From an uncultured Actinomycetes bacterium (GTDB taxonomy: Bacteria > Actinomycetota > Acidimicrobiia > Acidimicrobiales > RAAP-2): a DNA stretch of 64,000 bases. Positions within the stretch are counted from its first letter, which is position 1; every line of letters begins with the position of its first letter. The notes under the pieces are model-generated. The model was not told the origin of the DNA, did no database searches, and was given only the letters and a program-made list of their open reading frames with translations. Position numbers and translations under genes: made by a program. The stretch is taken from positions 57,754 through 121,753 of the forward strand of contig CAIQEU010000011.1 in the NCBI GenBank assembly GCA_903870905.1. Reading direction: 5' to 3'. Below are positions 35,258-43,959 of the stretch, one piece after another.

Positions 35258-35962
35258 GTGCCTGATCTCGCCGACGTCTTCGCCCTCGGCACCATTGAAG
35301 TCCACGGAAGGATCCGTGGATCATCCAACTCCACCCTGCTTGTCACCGCGTCGTTCGAGGACGTGACCCAGCTGGCGGTCTTCAAGCCGGAGTCGGGTGA
35401 GCGGCCGCTGTGGGATTTCCCTGGAGGCCTCTGGCGACGAGAGATCGCCGCCTACGAGCTCTCCAAGGCGTTCTCCATTCCCCTCATCCCCGAGACGGTG
35501 CTGCGGGATGACCCAGACTTCGGCCCCGGGGCTATCGCCCCCTACATCGAGCACGACCCCGATCAGCACTACTTCATGCTCCGAGAAGATCCTGATCTCG
35601 CCACGTGGTTCCAGACCTTGGCTGCGTTCGACGTCATCGCCAACAACTCGGATCGAAAGGGCGGCCACGTCCTCCTCGGACCCGAGGGACCGCGCGGTAT
35701 CGACCACGGGCTCTGCTTCCACGTCGACGACAAACTCCGCACGGTGATCTGGGACTTCGAGTGCTTGCCCCTCACCGACGAGGCAACGCAAGCCTTAGAG
35801 ACCCTCCAGCGTGACGGCCTTCCAGAGATCTTCGACCTCCTCCTCATCGACGACGAGCAGGAGGCGCTGCGCCAGCGGGTCGACCACTTGCTCGCCGTTG
35901 GGGAACTCCCCCTCCTCAACGAGGACGGCGACTGGCCCCCCTACCCCTGGCCACTCATCTGA
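35258..35962 (+). CDS. SCO1664-family PI3/4-kinase-like protein
   Basis: A protein of about 234 aa (start GTG 35258 with GAGG 5 nt upstream; GTG 35252 or ATG 35207 are alternatives). Blocks VFKPESGERPLWDFP (N-lobe Lys), WRREIAAYELSKA, FDVIANNSDRKGGHVLL (catalytic N and D) and GIDHGLCFH (DFG-like metal loop) are those of the HipA/PI3K-like kinase fold. It may phosphorylate a metabolite or a protein, opposed by the upstream phosphatase; this pairing is inference. Confidence 0.85.
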   Translation: MPDLADVFALGTIEVHGRIRGSSNSTLLVTASFEDVTQLAVFKPESGERPLWDFPGGLWRREIAAYELSKAFSIPLIPETVLRDDPDFGPGAIAPYIEHDPDQHYFMLREDPDLATWFQTLAAFDVIANNSDRKGGHVLLGPEGPRGIDHGLCFHVDDKLRTVIWDFECLPLTDEATQALETLQRDGLPEIFDLLLIDDEQEALRQRVDHLLAVGELPLLNEDGDWPPYPWPLI

Positions 35963-35980
35963 CACACGACGAGTGGGGCC

Positions 35981-36673
35981 TCACGCCTCTGCGGTGTGGT
36001 CCGTCCAGCGGTCGCCGTCCCAGTAGCGCAGTTGGCGGGGATTGAAGGGGTCCGGTGCCCACTGGGCTGGTGTGCCCGGCGGCATGGGTTGACCGCTTGT
36101 CGGTCGAGGTGGTGCCGACGAGGATGGTGGCGTGACGAGGTGGAGCGGGTAGGCAGCAGTGCCTCGCAGGTGCCGGGAATCTTCCATCTGCCGGACGATC
36201 GCTCCGTGGAAGGACCGAGGGTCTTGCAGGGCAACCAGTCGCTCGCTTCCCGCCTTCGTGGCGAGGACCAGATCGCCGAAGCGCAGCGCTCGCTCGATGA
36301 CCCCTTGGTCAATCGCAGCACCCGTCACCCCTCGGAGCTGCACCTCGAGGGTGGTCTTCCGCAACAGGCCCCAGGTGCCGAGCACGCGGTAGTTGGTCAC
36401 GACGTAGTGGGCTGTTGCGAGGTAGACGAGGAAGCGGGCTTGTCGTGCCAAGAAGACGGCGAGGCCAGCGATCACGAAGAGCATCAGCAATAGGGCTGAA
36501 GTTCTCCCATTCCCCGTCGCACCAGGCAGGGAGAACAATGCGGTCAAGAACATGACCCCGGCCACTGCGAGTACGGCCAGCATGACTGGATGAGCGAGGA
36601 GCGCGAAGAGCGATGGCCTCGTGCGGGAGGTGATCACCTCACCAGGTTGCAGCTGCTGATCCATCTGCGTCAT
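35981..36673 (-). CDS. PH-domain membrane protein with C-terminal DUF2510
   Basis: A 230-aa protein. Two hydrophobic helices near residues 27-75 are followed by a bacterial PH-like (bPH2/YdbT-type) domain with HYVVTNYRVLGTWGLLRKTTLEV, a Pro-rich linker, and a C-terminal DUF2510 motif (PDPFNPRQLRYWDGDRWT). It is anchored in the membrane with its PH domain in the cytoplasm; function unknown. It is convergent with the SCO1664-family gene. Confidence 0.83.
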   Translation of the reverse strand: MTQMDQQLQPGEVITSRTRPSLFALLAHPVMLAVLAVAGVMFLTALFSLPGATGNGRTSALLLMLFVIAGLAVFLARQARFLVYLATAHYVVTNYRVLGTWGLLRKTTLEVQLRGVTGAAIDQGVIERALRFGDLVLATKAGSERLVALQDPRSFHGAIVRQMEDSRHLRGTAAYPLHLVTPPSSSAPPRPTSGQPMPPGTPAQWAPDPFNPRQLRYWDGDRWTDHTAEA

Positions 36674-36759
36674 TCAGGAAGTCCTCACTCGAGCAATGTG
36701 GCCAACCCTAGAACTGAGGTGTGGCAAATCGGCGAAATGACCGCTTCGAGAGAGGAGAA

Positions 36760-36900
36760 CTAGTCGAACTCGTCGGACTCGTCTCGGTCATGCTCTGGGT
36801 AGCGGTGCGTGGGGCCGTATCCGCTGTTGTAAATCATGACTTCTTCAGAGTCGAGATCGTCGGGTTCGCTCTCGTAGATCTCATCGTTCGTTCGCTTCAT
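36760..36900 (-). CDS. 46-aa acidic small ORF
   Basis: From ATG 36900 the minus strand reads MKRTNDEIYESEPDDLDSE, then VMIYNSGYGPTHRYPEHD and ends DESDEFD, then TAG. The composition is very acidic with Tyr-Gly and His, unlike a shadow frame of GC-rich DNA. GGA lies 6 nt before the start. It sits alone between the PH-domain gene and the transposase remnant. No family recognised. Confidence 0.4.
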   Translation of the reverse strand: MKRTNDEIYESEPDDLDSEEVMIYNSGYGPTHRYPEHDRDESDEFD

Positions 36901-36984
36901 CAGAATTCCAATCGGGTGATGGCAAGCCAGCGCAATCGTCGTTCCAATGGATAATCGTCCTTCGAATGCTCGTCAAGGGGCCCA

Positions 36985-37161
36985 TTACTCAGTTGACATA
37001 AACCTCTTCCCCACCTGCACTGCGACCTGAAGTTCGCCAAAGCTATGTTTCCAACTGAAGAAATTGGTCCTCGAGATGCCGAGTTCCTCAGCGATTGCCT
37101 TCTTTGGGACGCCTTCTGCGACCTGGCGTCGGATGTATGCCCAGTTTTCCAATGTGATCAC
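36985..37161 (-). pseudogene. IS21-type transposase (IstA) N-terminal remnant
   Basis: From GTG 37161 the minus strand gives ITLENWAYIRRQVAEGVP, then KKAIAEELGISRTNFFSWK: the start and HTH of IS21-family IstA proteins. After about 42 residues it leaves the family pattern and stops at 36985 (58 aa). No IstB, DDE domain or terminal repeats are visible, so it is a fragment. AAGGAAGG precedes the start, so a short HTH peptide could still be made. Confidence 0.55.
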
Positions 37162-37249
37162 CCTTCCTTTTTCGGGTGTTCACTTTTCACCGGCGTTTAT
37201 GTTCAGTTTTCAAGCGGCGTCGACATCGTCAACCTGGCAAGCTTTCGAG

Positions 37250-38161
37250 ATGGATCATCTTTATGAGCTCGCTGTGCGAGAGGCGATGTTTTCACATCTT
37301 GACCGCCTTCTTGCCTCTTCATCTGACGGGACACTTCGCCATGACGAGACGGCTGCATTCGAGTTCAGCGGGGAGCGAATCGTGATGCGCCAAACGCAAG
37401 GAAGGGGCATTCATAAACCCTCGAATCTCAGCGTTGCACTCTCAATCACGACCGCCTACCGAACTTCGGATGCAACGCGTCCATACCTTGACACCATGGG
37501 AGAGGATGGATATCAGCGCTACATGTACGAAGGATCAGATCCGGCTCTCTACACGAATAGGGCACTTCGAGATGCAATGCAGCTTCGGCTGCCGCTTGCC
37601 TATTTCATCGGTGTTGCCAAAGGTGTGTACAAGCCGATTTATCCCATCTACATCATCGGGGATAACCCTGGTTCCCTCGAGTTCACATTGGGCTTTTCCG
37701 CTGCAGAGGTCGGAATCAACCTCGCGGACCTTTCAGCACCAGACCGGGTTTACGCGGCGCGAACTACAAAGCAGCGACTTCACCAACCAGTATTTCGCGG
37801 TCAAGTGCTCGCTGCATATGCGACGTCGTGCGCCGTTTGCCGCCTGAAGCATGCAGAACTCCTCGATGCTGCCCACATCATCAGCGATGCAGAGCCAGAT
37901 GGACTTCCCGTGGTTCCAAATGGAATCGCAATGTGCAAAATTCACCATGCTGCGTACGATCGCAATTTCTTGGGAATCTCCCCCGACCGCGTCATCAAGA
38001 TCAATGAGGATCTCCTCAACGAAGTGGACGGACCTATGTTGAAGTACGGCCTCCAAGCAATGCACGATCAGAAACTGATCGTCCCATCTGCGAGGAGGTT
38101 GCAACCGGATCGAGAACGGCTCGAGCGCCGTTTCGATGAATTCCTTGCAGCGGCATCCTAG
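37250..38161 (+). CDS. HNH endonuclease with N-terminal recognition domain
   Basis: A 303-aa protein starting at ATG 37250. The C-terminal HNH nuclease is clear: CAVCRLKHAELLDAAHI, then VVPNGIAMCKIHHAAYDRNFLGI. The N-terminal two-thirds (GRGIHKPSNLSVALSITTA; LPLAYFIGVAKGVYKPIYP) matches the pattern of a domain commonly fused to HNH in solitary, probably modification-dependent (McrA/SRA-like) restriction enzymes; that is inference. The gene is visibly richer in A/T than its neighbours and flanks an IstA remnant, which suggests transfer. No methyltransferase is adjacent. Confidence 0.8.
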   Translation: MDHLYELAVREAMFSHLDRLLASSSDGTLRHDETAAFEFSGERIVMRQTQGRGIHKPSNLSVALSITTAYRTSDATRPYLDTMGEDGYQRYMYEGSDPALYTNRALRDAMQLRLPLAYFIGVAKGVYKPIYPIYIIGDNPGSLEFTLGFSAAEVGINLADLSAPDRVYAARTTKQRLHQPVFRGQVLAAYATSCAVCRLKHAELLDAAHIISDAEPDGLPVVPNGIAMCKIHHAAYDRNFLGISPDRVIKINEDLLNEVDGPMLKYGLQAMHDQKLIVPSARRLQPDRERLERRFDEFLAAAS

Positions 38162-38180
38162 GTGCCGTTCTTCGAGAAAA

Positions 38181-38214
38181 CAGATGCCCCCGCTCAAGTG
38201 AGCGGGGGCATCTG
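38181..38214 (-). terminator. Strong intrinsic terminator between HNH and etfA
   Basis: A perfect 16-bp stem (CAGATGCCCCCGCTCA paired with its reverse complement) with a 2-base loop. Read on the minus strand it is followed by TTTTC, so it ends the etfBA transcript; read on the plus strand it also ends the HNH gene. It is the best terminator in the window. Confidence 0.88.
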
Positions 38215-38236
38215 CATGAAACAGAAAGCGTGAGTC

Positions 38237-39193
38237 TTAGCGACCCTTCAAGGCCTCAATCAGAGCAGGGATGACCTTGTTCACGTCACCGACGATGCCG
38301 AGGTCAGCAACGGTGAAGATCGGGGCCTCTTGGTCCTTGTTGATGGCGATGATGTTCTTCGAGCCCTTCATACCCACGAGGTGCTGGGTGGCACCCGAGA
38401 TGCCGCAGGCAAGGTAGACGGTCGGCTTGACGGTCTTGCCCGTCTGGCCAACCTGGTGGCTGTAGGGGACCCAACCAGCGTCGACGATCGCACGGGACGC
38501 ACCGGCGGCACCGTTGAGGAGCTTGGCCAAGTCGTTGATCCACGTGTAGTTGTCGGCACTGCCGAGGCCACGGCCACCGGAGACGACGACTGCTGCTTCG
38601 TCGAGCTTCGGACCAGTGCGCTCTTCGACGTGACGAGAGACGATGGTTGCGGTGCCGGTGGCACCAGCCTCTGGAACCGCCAATGCGGACACGGCCGCTG
38701 CAGCTCCACCAGCGGGCTCAGCGGCGAAGGACTTGGCACGAATCACGAAGATCTGCAGACCAGCACCGGTGAACTTGGCCTTCACGATCTTGGCGCCACC
38801 GAAGACGGGGTGCTCGGTCGTGAGTCCACCGTCTTCACCGAGGCCGGTGATGTTGGTGAGGACCGGCACGTTGAGCTTGGCCGACAGGCGACCAGCGATG
38901 TCGCGGCCGTCGTAGCTCGTAGGGATGAACACGGCATCGAAGCCGGAGGCAACGCCAGCAATGGCACCTGCCACTGGCGCACCAGGGAGGGCCGAGCCGA
39001 GGTCACCAGCGTCGTGCAGGGTGGTGGCGCCGTACTCGCCGACGGTGCCAGCTGCTGCTGCCACAGAAGGGCCCCAGGAGATGGCCTCAACCGTGGTGGC
39101 GAGGGAACGTGCTGCGGTCAGAAGCTCGAGCGAGGTGGCCGTTGGGCCCGACTCGGTCAGCTCCACGAGGACGAGGATCTTGTTGATCGCCAT
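38237..39193 (-). CDS. etfA: Electron transfer flavoprotein alpha subunit
   Basis: A 318-aa FAD-binding ETF subunit that takes electrons from acyl-CoA dehydrogenases to ETF-quinone oxidoreductase. The C-terminal FAD motif is seen in [42 protein letters not shown] and [11 protein letters not shown]. Ends at the strong terminator. Forms an operon with etfB, 36 bp apart. Confidence 0.95.
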   Translation of the reverse strand: MAINKILVLVELTESGPTATSLELLTAARSLATTVEAISWGPSVAAAAGTVGEYGATTLHDAGDLGSALPGAPVAGAIAGVASGFDAVFIPTSYDGRDIAGRLSAKLNVPVLTNITGLGEDGGLTTEHPVFGGAKIVKAKFTGAGLQIFVIRAKSFAAEPAGGAAAAVSALAVPEAGATGTATIVSRHVEERTGPKLDEAAVVVSGGRGLGSADNYTWINDLAKLLNGAAGASRAIVDAGWVPYSHQVGQTGKTVKPTVYLACGISGATQHLVGMKGSKNIIAINKDQEAPIFTVADLGIVGDVNKVIPALIEALKGR

Positions 39194-39229
39194 GAGAGTT
39201 TCCTTTGAATTGAGAACGAACGAGTGGGA

Positions 39230-40009
39230 CTAGATGACCTTGAGGCCTTCGAGGAAGGACACAATGCGCTGAGCACCGTCACCCTCGTCGACGACGATTT
39301 CACCAGCAGAACGGGCTTCGGCGTCAGCGACGGCGAAGATCGTCTGGCCAGAACCAGCAGCACCGACGTCACCAGCCGAGAAGCCGAGGTCGGCAGCGGT
39401 CACCTGGTCAACAGGCTTGGACTTGGCGGCCATGATGCCCTTGAAACTCGGGTAGCGGGGCTCAACCACACCAGCGGTCACGGTCACCACTGCCGGCAGC
39501 GGTGCGGTCACCTCGTCGTAGCCGGCTTCGGTCTGACGGTCGACCTTGACCGTCGAGCCGTCGATCGTGACCGACTTGGCGAAGGTGATGGAGGGGAGGC
39601 CGAGGAGCTCAGCGATCTGCACGGGCACGGTGCCGGTGTAGCCGTCGGAGGACTCGGTGGCGGCGAGGACGAGGTCGAACTCGGTCCGCTTGATCGCCGC
39701 AGCCAACACCTTGGCGGTGCCGAGGGCGTCGGTGCCCTTCAGGGCATCGTCGGAGACGAGGATTGCCTTGGCGGCACCCATGGCGAGAGCGGTGCGCAGA
39801 CCAGCAACTTCGCCGTTCGGGGCCATGGAGACGAGGGTGACCTCTCCGCTGCCGGCCTTGTCGACCAACTGCAGGGCCATCTCGACACCGTAGGCATCGG
39901 AATCATCGAGGATCAGCTTGCCTGAGCGATCGAGCGTGTTGGTAGACGGCTCGAGCGACTGCGGTGCAGCCGGGTCCGGAATTTGCTTGACACAGACGAC
40001 AACGTTCAT
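39230..40009 (-). CDS. etfB: Electron transfer flavoprotein beta subunit
   Basis: A 259-aa partner of EtfA starting at ATG 40009 (MNVVVCVKQIPDP); ATG 40018 three codons upstream is possible. The AMP-binding subunit pattern is present: DSDAYGVEMALQL, GAAKAILVSDDALKGTDALG-like sequence read in two blocks, LAATESSDGYTG and LGLPSITFAKSV. First gene of etfBA; both usually serve the acyl-CoA dehydrogenase class found at 61430. Confidence 0.95.
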   Translation of the reverse strand: MNVVVCVKQIPDPAAPQSLEPSTNTLDRSGKLILDDSDAYGVEMALQLVDKAGSGEVTLVSMAPNGEVAGLRTALAMGAAKAILVSDDALKGTDALGTAKVLAAAIKRTEFDLVLAATESSDGYTGTVPVQIAELLGLPSITFAKSVTIDGSTVKVDRQTEAGYDEVTAPLPAVVTVTAGVVEPRYPSFKGIMAAKSKPVDQVTAADLGFSAGDVGAAGSGQTIFAVADAEARSAGEIVVDEGDGAQRIVSFLEGLKVI

Positions 40010-40060
40010 GGAGCGCATCTTAGGGGTTCGCCAGAGGGGTCAATCCATGCCCCTCCTCCC

Positions 40061-40753
40061 CTACTCCACGAACCGCTCGAGGATGGCCAGTCCGAGGTCG
40101 GGCCGGTCGGTGATGATGCAGTCGACGCCTTGGCGCACGAGGCGCTCCATGTCCTCTTCACCGTTGACCGTCCAGGTGTTGACCGCCAGTCCTGCTCCAT
40201 GCGCGGCCGCCAAACTCTCCTCGGTGACTGACCACAGGAAGGGGTGGAGCGCTGCGAACCCAGCCTCGACGGCTGCGGGGATGATCGTGTCGAGTTCCAC
40301 GTTGAGGCCGAGCAGCCAACCAACCGGGGACGACGCTCCGAGCGCCACCAACTGGTCCAGCGTTCCTCGATCGAAGCTCGAGTAGATGACTCGGTCCTGC
40401 GCACCGGCGTGCTCGACCACCGCTATCACCTGGGCGGCGAACGCGTCGGTCGGGTCGTAGCCCGCCTCGCCCGGATCGTTCTTCAGCTCAACGTTGACGA
40501 CGAGGGGTGCTGCGACCTCGAGCGCTTGGGCGAGCAGCGGCACCGACGACGGAAGTTCAGCCACGGTGAGATCCGAAATGGCGCCGAGACCGTCGATCTC
40601 TGGGTCGTGGACGCAGACGATGGCGCCGTCTCTCGTGCGGCGCACGTCGAGCTCGATGCCATCGCATCCGAGGGCGACCGCAGCAGCGAACGCATCGAGG
40701 GTGTTCTGGCCAGCCTGCAAGGTGTTGCCTCGATGGGCGTAGATCGTGGTCAC
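40061..40753 (-). CDS. Glycerophosphodiester phosphodiesterase
   Basis: A 230-aa cytoplasmic GDPD-family enzyme (no signal peptide) that hydrolyses glycerophosphodiesters to glycerol-3-phosphate and an alcohol. Motifs: AHRGNTLQAGQNTLDAF (His and the EN-like turn), the metal Glu/Asp in GIELDVRRTRDG, CVHDPEI and VELKND. The start is GTG 40753, supported by GGAGG 5 nt upstream; a longer frame begins at 40855. Confidence 0.9.
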   Translation of the reverse strand: MTTIYAHRGNTLQAGQNTLDAFAAAVALGCDGIELDVRRTRDGAIVCVHDPEIDGLGAISDLTVAELPSSVPLLAQALEVAAPLVVNVELKNDPGEAGYDPTDAFAAQVIAVVEHAGAQDRVIYSSFDRGTLDQLVALGASSPVGWLLGLNVELDTIIPAAVEAGFAALHPFLWSVTEESLAAAHGAGLAVNTWTVNGEEDMERLVRQGVDCIITDRPDLGLAILERFVE

Positions 40754-40849
40754 GAGGTCCTCCAAACGCTCACCCCCAATGGTGCCACGGGTGCTTCGGT
40801 CTTCGGTGACTGCTCCGTGCCGATTCAGTGTCATCTCCGCGTCATGTGC

Positions 40850-40878
40850 TTGCAACGCTCCGGCAATGGGCGTATGTT
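40850..40878 (+). promoter_or_regulatory. whiB promoter
   Basis: TTGCAA (40850-40855) and TATGTT (40873-40878) are separated by exactly 17 bp. Transcription near 40885 would give a 70-nt leader before ATG 40956. Confidence 0.6.
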
Positions 40879-40955
40879 CGTAGTACCGACTCCTCTCGCC
40901 AATGACGTCGAAGGTCGGTGCATGTGCTTGTGATCACAAATGAGAGGGGACTGCG

Positions 40956-41255
40956 ATGGCGCTGATTTGGAGTCGATCGATTGAATGGAATGAAGACGAG
41001 TGGCGTGACCTCGCCGCATGTCGCAATACCGAAGCGGACATGTTCTTCCCCATCGGCGCCACCGGCACGGCCATCGACCAGATCGAAGCGGCCAAGCGGG
41101 TCTGCAGCCAGTGCGACGTCGTCGCCACCTGCCTCGAGTTCGCGTTGTCGACCAACCAGGAATCTGGCGTGTGGGGCGGCACCTCAGAGGAAGAGCGCCG
41201 CAAGGTCCGCAAGCAGTGGTTGGCAGCGCGGCGGAAGGCCAACGCCAACAAGTAA
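40956..41255 (+). CDS. whiB1: WhiB-family iron-sulfur regulator (WhiB1-like)
   Basis: A 99-aa WhiB protein: the [4Fe-4S] ligands C22, C50, C53 and C59 in the C-Xn-CX2CX5C layout, the turn GVWGG, and a basic C-terminus (RRKVRKQW, RRKAN) that contacts DNA. WhiB1 senses nitric oxide through its cluster and acts with the housekeeping sigma factor. Its tail-to-tail placement against a PdtaS-type kinase matches Rv3219-Rv3220c of M. tuberculosis, so it is assigned as the WhiB1 orthologue. Confidence 0.9.
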   Translation: MALIWSRSIEWNEDEWRDLAACRNTEADMFFPIGATGTAIDQIEAAKRVCSQCDVVATCLEFALSTNQESGVWGGTSEEERRKVRKQWLAARRKANANK

Positions 41256-41264
41256 CGCTGAGCC

Positions 41265-42767
41265 CTACTGCTCGAGCGGCACGGTGAACGTGGTCACCGT
41301 TCCCCCACCGGGTCCTTCGGCAACAGAACGCATCTCGATCTGACCGCCGAGTTGACCGACGATGAGGTTGCGAACGATCGAGAGGCCGAGTGACGTCGTG
41401 GTCTCAATGGAGAATCCCTGTGGGAGTCCTCGTCCGTTGTCGGTGATGGTGACCCGGAGTTCTCCACCGTTCTGCTCCAAATCGAGGACGACCTCGCCGG
41501 CCAAGTCCTCGTGGCGAATGACCCACTGGCCCTCCACCTCTGTTCCCGACGTCGTGAGAGCGAAGGCGTGCTCTACGGCGTTCTGGATGAGCTCAGCCAT
41601 GGCCACCGCCAGAGGCGTCGCAATCTCAGCGTCGACTTCGCCGAGATCACCGTTGACCGTGATCTCGATGCGCTGATCGGTGATGACCGAGTCCTTGGCC
41701 ATCGCCACCAGCGAGGTCAAGATGTCGTCGAAGGGCACCTGGTCGCTCGGCTCTCTGGAGAGCACTTCGTGGACGAGGGCGATCGATCGCACCCGACGCT
41801 CGGCTTCGAGGAGCGCTGAGCGGCTCTCGTCACTGCCCACTCGCCGGGCTTGAAGGCTGAGCAGCGAGGAGATCGTCTGGAGGTTGTTCTTCACCCGGTG
41901 GTGCACCTCACGAATGGCGGTGTCTTTGGACAGCACCAGTCGGTCGAGGCGGCGGACGTCGGTGACGTCACGGATGAGGACCAGCGCACCGGTCACGACT
42001 CCGCTGGCAACGAGCGGCACCGCTTGGACGAGCACGGCGACGCTGGCGGTTTGACTCACCTCATCGACCACCGGTTCAACGAGGTCCATGGCTTCGGTAA
42101 CCCCGTCGAGGGTGGAGGCCAGCTCTGTCAGCACCCGACCATCAGGCGGCTGGAAGATCCCGAGGCGGTGGAGGGCGTTCACGGCGTTGGGCGAAGCGAA
42201 CTCCACCCGGGCCTCGTGGTCGACGACGATGACGCCGTCACCGACGCGGGGACTGCCTTCGACGTAGACGTCGGCGTTGGCGAAGGGGAAGGCGCCTTCA
42301 GCCACCATGCGCCCGAGGCGGTTGTAGACGTCGGCGTAGAGCTGTTCGTAGACCGACACCGTGTGCTGGAGTCCACCGGTCACCCGCAGAACAGTTGCGA
42401 CGTGGGCGTCGTTGAAGCGCACTGGAATCGATTCAATTCGAAGTGCCGGGGCGAAGACCTCACCACTCAGGCGCCACCGCTCGGAGTGTCCGGGGCCTAC
42501 CGCAGCGGCATCACCATCGAGGTCGAGGATCCGACCAACGAGGTCTTGGGTGAGACGAGTTGGGCAGTTGTTCGGTCGAATCTGTCCGACGACCACCGAG
42601 GGGCTGGTGTGTTCAGGGGTGGTGGCGGCCACCGGAACGATGAGGAGGAGGTCGGAGAACGCGAGGTCGGCGAGGAGCGACCACGACCCGAGGAATCGCT
42701 GGAGGTGGTCAATGACCTCGGGCTCGAGGTCGGTGCGCAAGGTGGCGAGTTCAGTGAGCGTGGCCAT
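41265..42767 (-). CDS. pdtaS: PdtaS-type sensor histidine kinase
   Basis: A 500-aa cytoplasmic kinase, same length as mycobacterial PdtaS. Order: GAF-like N-terminal domain (1-150), PAS (about 170-290), HisKA_2 with the phospho-His in REVHHRVKNNLQTISSLLSL, and HATPase (NAVEHAF, DNGRGLP, GLSIVRNLI). Its usual partner, the ANTAR RNA-binding regulator PdtaR, is not in the window. The start ATG 42767 lies inside the upstream PHP gene by 17 nt. Confidence 0.9.
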   Translation of the reverse strand: MATLTELATLRTDLEPEVIDHLQRFLGSWSLLADLAFSDLLLIVPVAATTPEHTSPSVVVGQIRPNNCPTRLTQDLVGRILDLDGDAAAVGPGHSERWRLSGEVFAPALRIESIPVRFNDAHVATVLRVTGGLQHTVSVYEQLYADVYNRLGRMVAEGAFPFANADVYVEGSPRVGDGVIVVDHEARVEFASPNAVNALHRLGIFQPPDGRVLTELASTLDGVTEAMDLVEPVVDEVSQTASVAVLVQAVPLVASGVVTGALVLIRDVTDVRRLDRLVLSKDTAIREVHHRVKNNLQTISSLLSLQARRVGSDESRSALLEAERRVRSIALVHEVLSREPSDQVPFDDILTSLVAMAKDSVITDQRIEITVNGDLGEVDAEIATPLAVAMAELIQNAVEHAFALTTSGTEVEGQWVIRHEDLAGEVVLDLEQNGGELRVTITDNGRGLPQGFSIETTTSLGLSIVRNLIVGQLGGQIEMRSVAEGPGGGTVTTFTVPLEQ

Positions 42768-43647
42768 GGTGTTCCCCCGAGACCGCCACCCGATGGGGCA
42801 TGCGTCCGCGGTATCCCTGGAGTTCGGTGACCCCAACGCGCAGGAGTTCGGTCTTCACGTCGCCTGCTCGATCGGCGACGTGCTCAAGTTTGTGGGCGTC
42901 TGACGCAGTTGTCAGCGGCACGCCCTTGGCCACCAGGCGCTCAAGGAGCCCTGGGGCTGGGTAGAGCTCTTGGGCGGGTTTCCGCCACCCAGCAGAGGAC
43001 ACCTCGGCAGCCATGCCGCTCGTGGCTGCGGCCTCGGCGATGCGGTCCCACCACTCTGCCGGCGCGCCCGGTCGATACCCAGCCACTTTCACGAGGTCGG
43101 GGTGGGCCAACACGTCGCACGAACCCGTCGCCGCCAATTCTTCCAAGGCCTCGGTGTAGGCGTCCCAGCAGGCGTCGACCTCTCTGGCCTCCCACTCGGC
43201 CATGGCCAGGGCACCGTCGACGTCGTCGAAGCACCAGATGCCGATCCAGTGGATCGAACCGAGGAGCACGTCGAAGGGGTACTGCGCCAACAGTTCTGAG
43301 ACACCATCCATCTGGCCTCGGTAGTAGTCGACCTCCATCCCCATGACCACGGGGAGGCCTTGGCGCTTGGCTTCGAGGCAGAGCTCGACGTAGGCGTCGA
43401 GATCTGCTTGGGCGTGGTGGTCGAAGTAGGCGGCCATGGAGGCCTCTAAGTGCTGCTCCCCAGGGGCGCCTTCCCAGAACTTGCCCACGACCGCGTCGAG
43501 TTGGGTGAAGCGGTGGAGGTGTTCGGTGAGGGCGATCTCCACCACACCTTCTGCTTGCGCCTTCTCGCAGTAGGCCGCCAACTGGTCGATGACCATGGGC
43601 GTCTCCCGCTTGGAGTGAGGCCAGAGGTGGAGGTGGTAGTCGAGCAC
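42751..43647 (-). CDS. PHP-domain phosphatase (HisK-type histidinol phosphatase)
   Basis: A 298-aa PHP-superfamily enzyme: DYHLHLWPH and TEHLHR at the start, GMEVDYY, GSIHWIG, LAHPD and TTASDAHK supply the metal residues in family order. Most similar in layout to HisK histidinol-phosphatases; a general phosphoesterase is possible. It overlaps pdtaS by 17 nt. Confidence 0.83.
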   Translation of the reverse strand: MLDYHLHLWPHSKRETPMVIDQLAAYCEKAQAEGVVEIALTEHLHRFTQLDAVVGKFWEGAPGEQHLEASMAAYFDHHAQADLDAYVELCLEAKRQGLPVVMGMEVDYYRGQMDGVSELLAQYPFDVLLGSIHWIGIWCFDDVDGALAMAEWEAREVDACWDAYTEALEELAATGSCDVLAHPDLVKVAGYRPGAPAEWWDRIAEAAATSGMAAEVSSAGWRKPAQELYPAPGLLERLVAKGVPLTTASDAHKLEHVADRAGDVKTELLRVGVTELQGYRGRMPHRVAVSGEHHGHAH

Positions 43648-43664
43648 TTTTGGCTCGTCGAGTC

Positions 43665-43898
43665 TTAGACGGCGCCGAAGCCGACTCGTCGAGCGGTTGC
43701 TGACGCACCGACCTCGACGTAGGCAACCTTGGCCACCGGCACGAGCACCGTCTTGCCGCGACGGTCGGTCAGCGTGAGGGTGCCTTCACCTTCCATCTGC
43801 TCAGCGATCTGGGCGAGCAGGGCGTCGCGATCAGTGTCATCGGCGAGCTCAACTTCCAGCTCCTTGGGCGTCTGGGTAATCCCGATACGAACGTCCAC
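43665..43898 (-). CDS. DUF3107 protein
   Basis: A 77-aa actinobacterial protein (Rv3208A/TB9.4 family): from GTG 43898 it reads DVRIGITQTPKELEVEL and ends VAYVEVGASATARRVGFG. AAAGGAAG lies just upstream. Function unknown. Confidence 0.9.
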   Translation of the reverse strand: MDVRIGITQTPKELEVELADDTDRDALLAQIAEQMEGEGTLTLTDRRGKTVLVPVAKVAYVEVGASATARRVGFGAV

Positions 43899-43959
43899 GA
43901 TGCTTCCTTTCACGAGAGGTTCAGCCCCAAAGATACAGGCCTCAGGCAGACTGGAGCAC

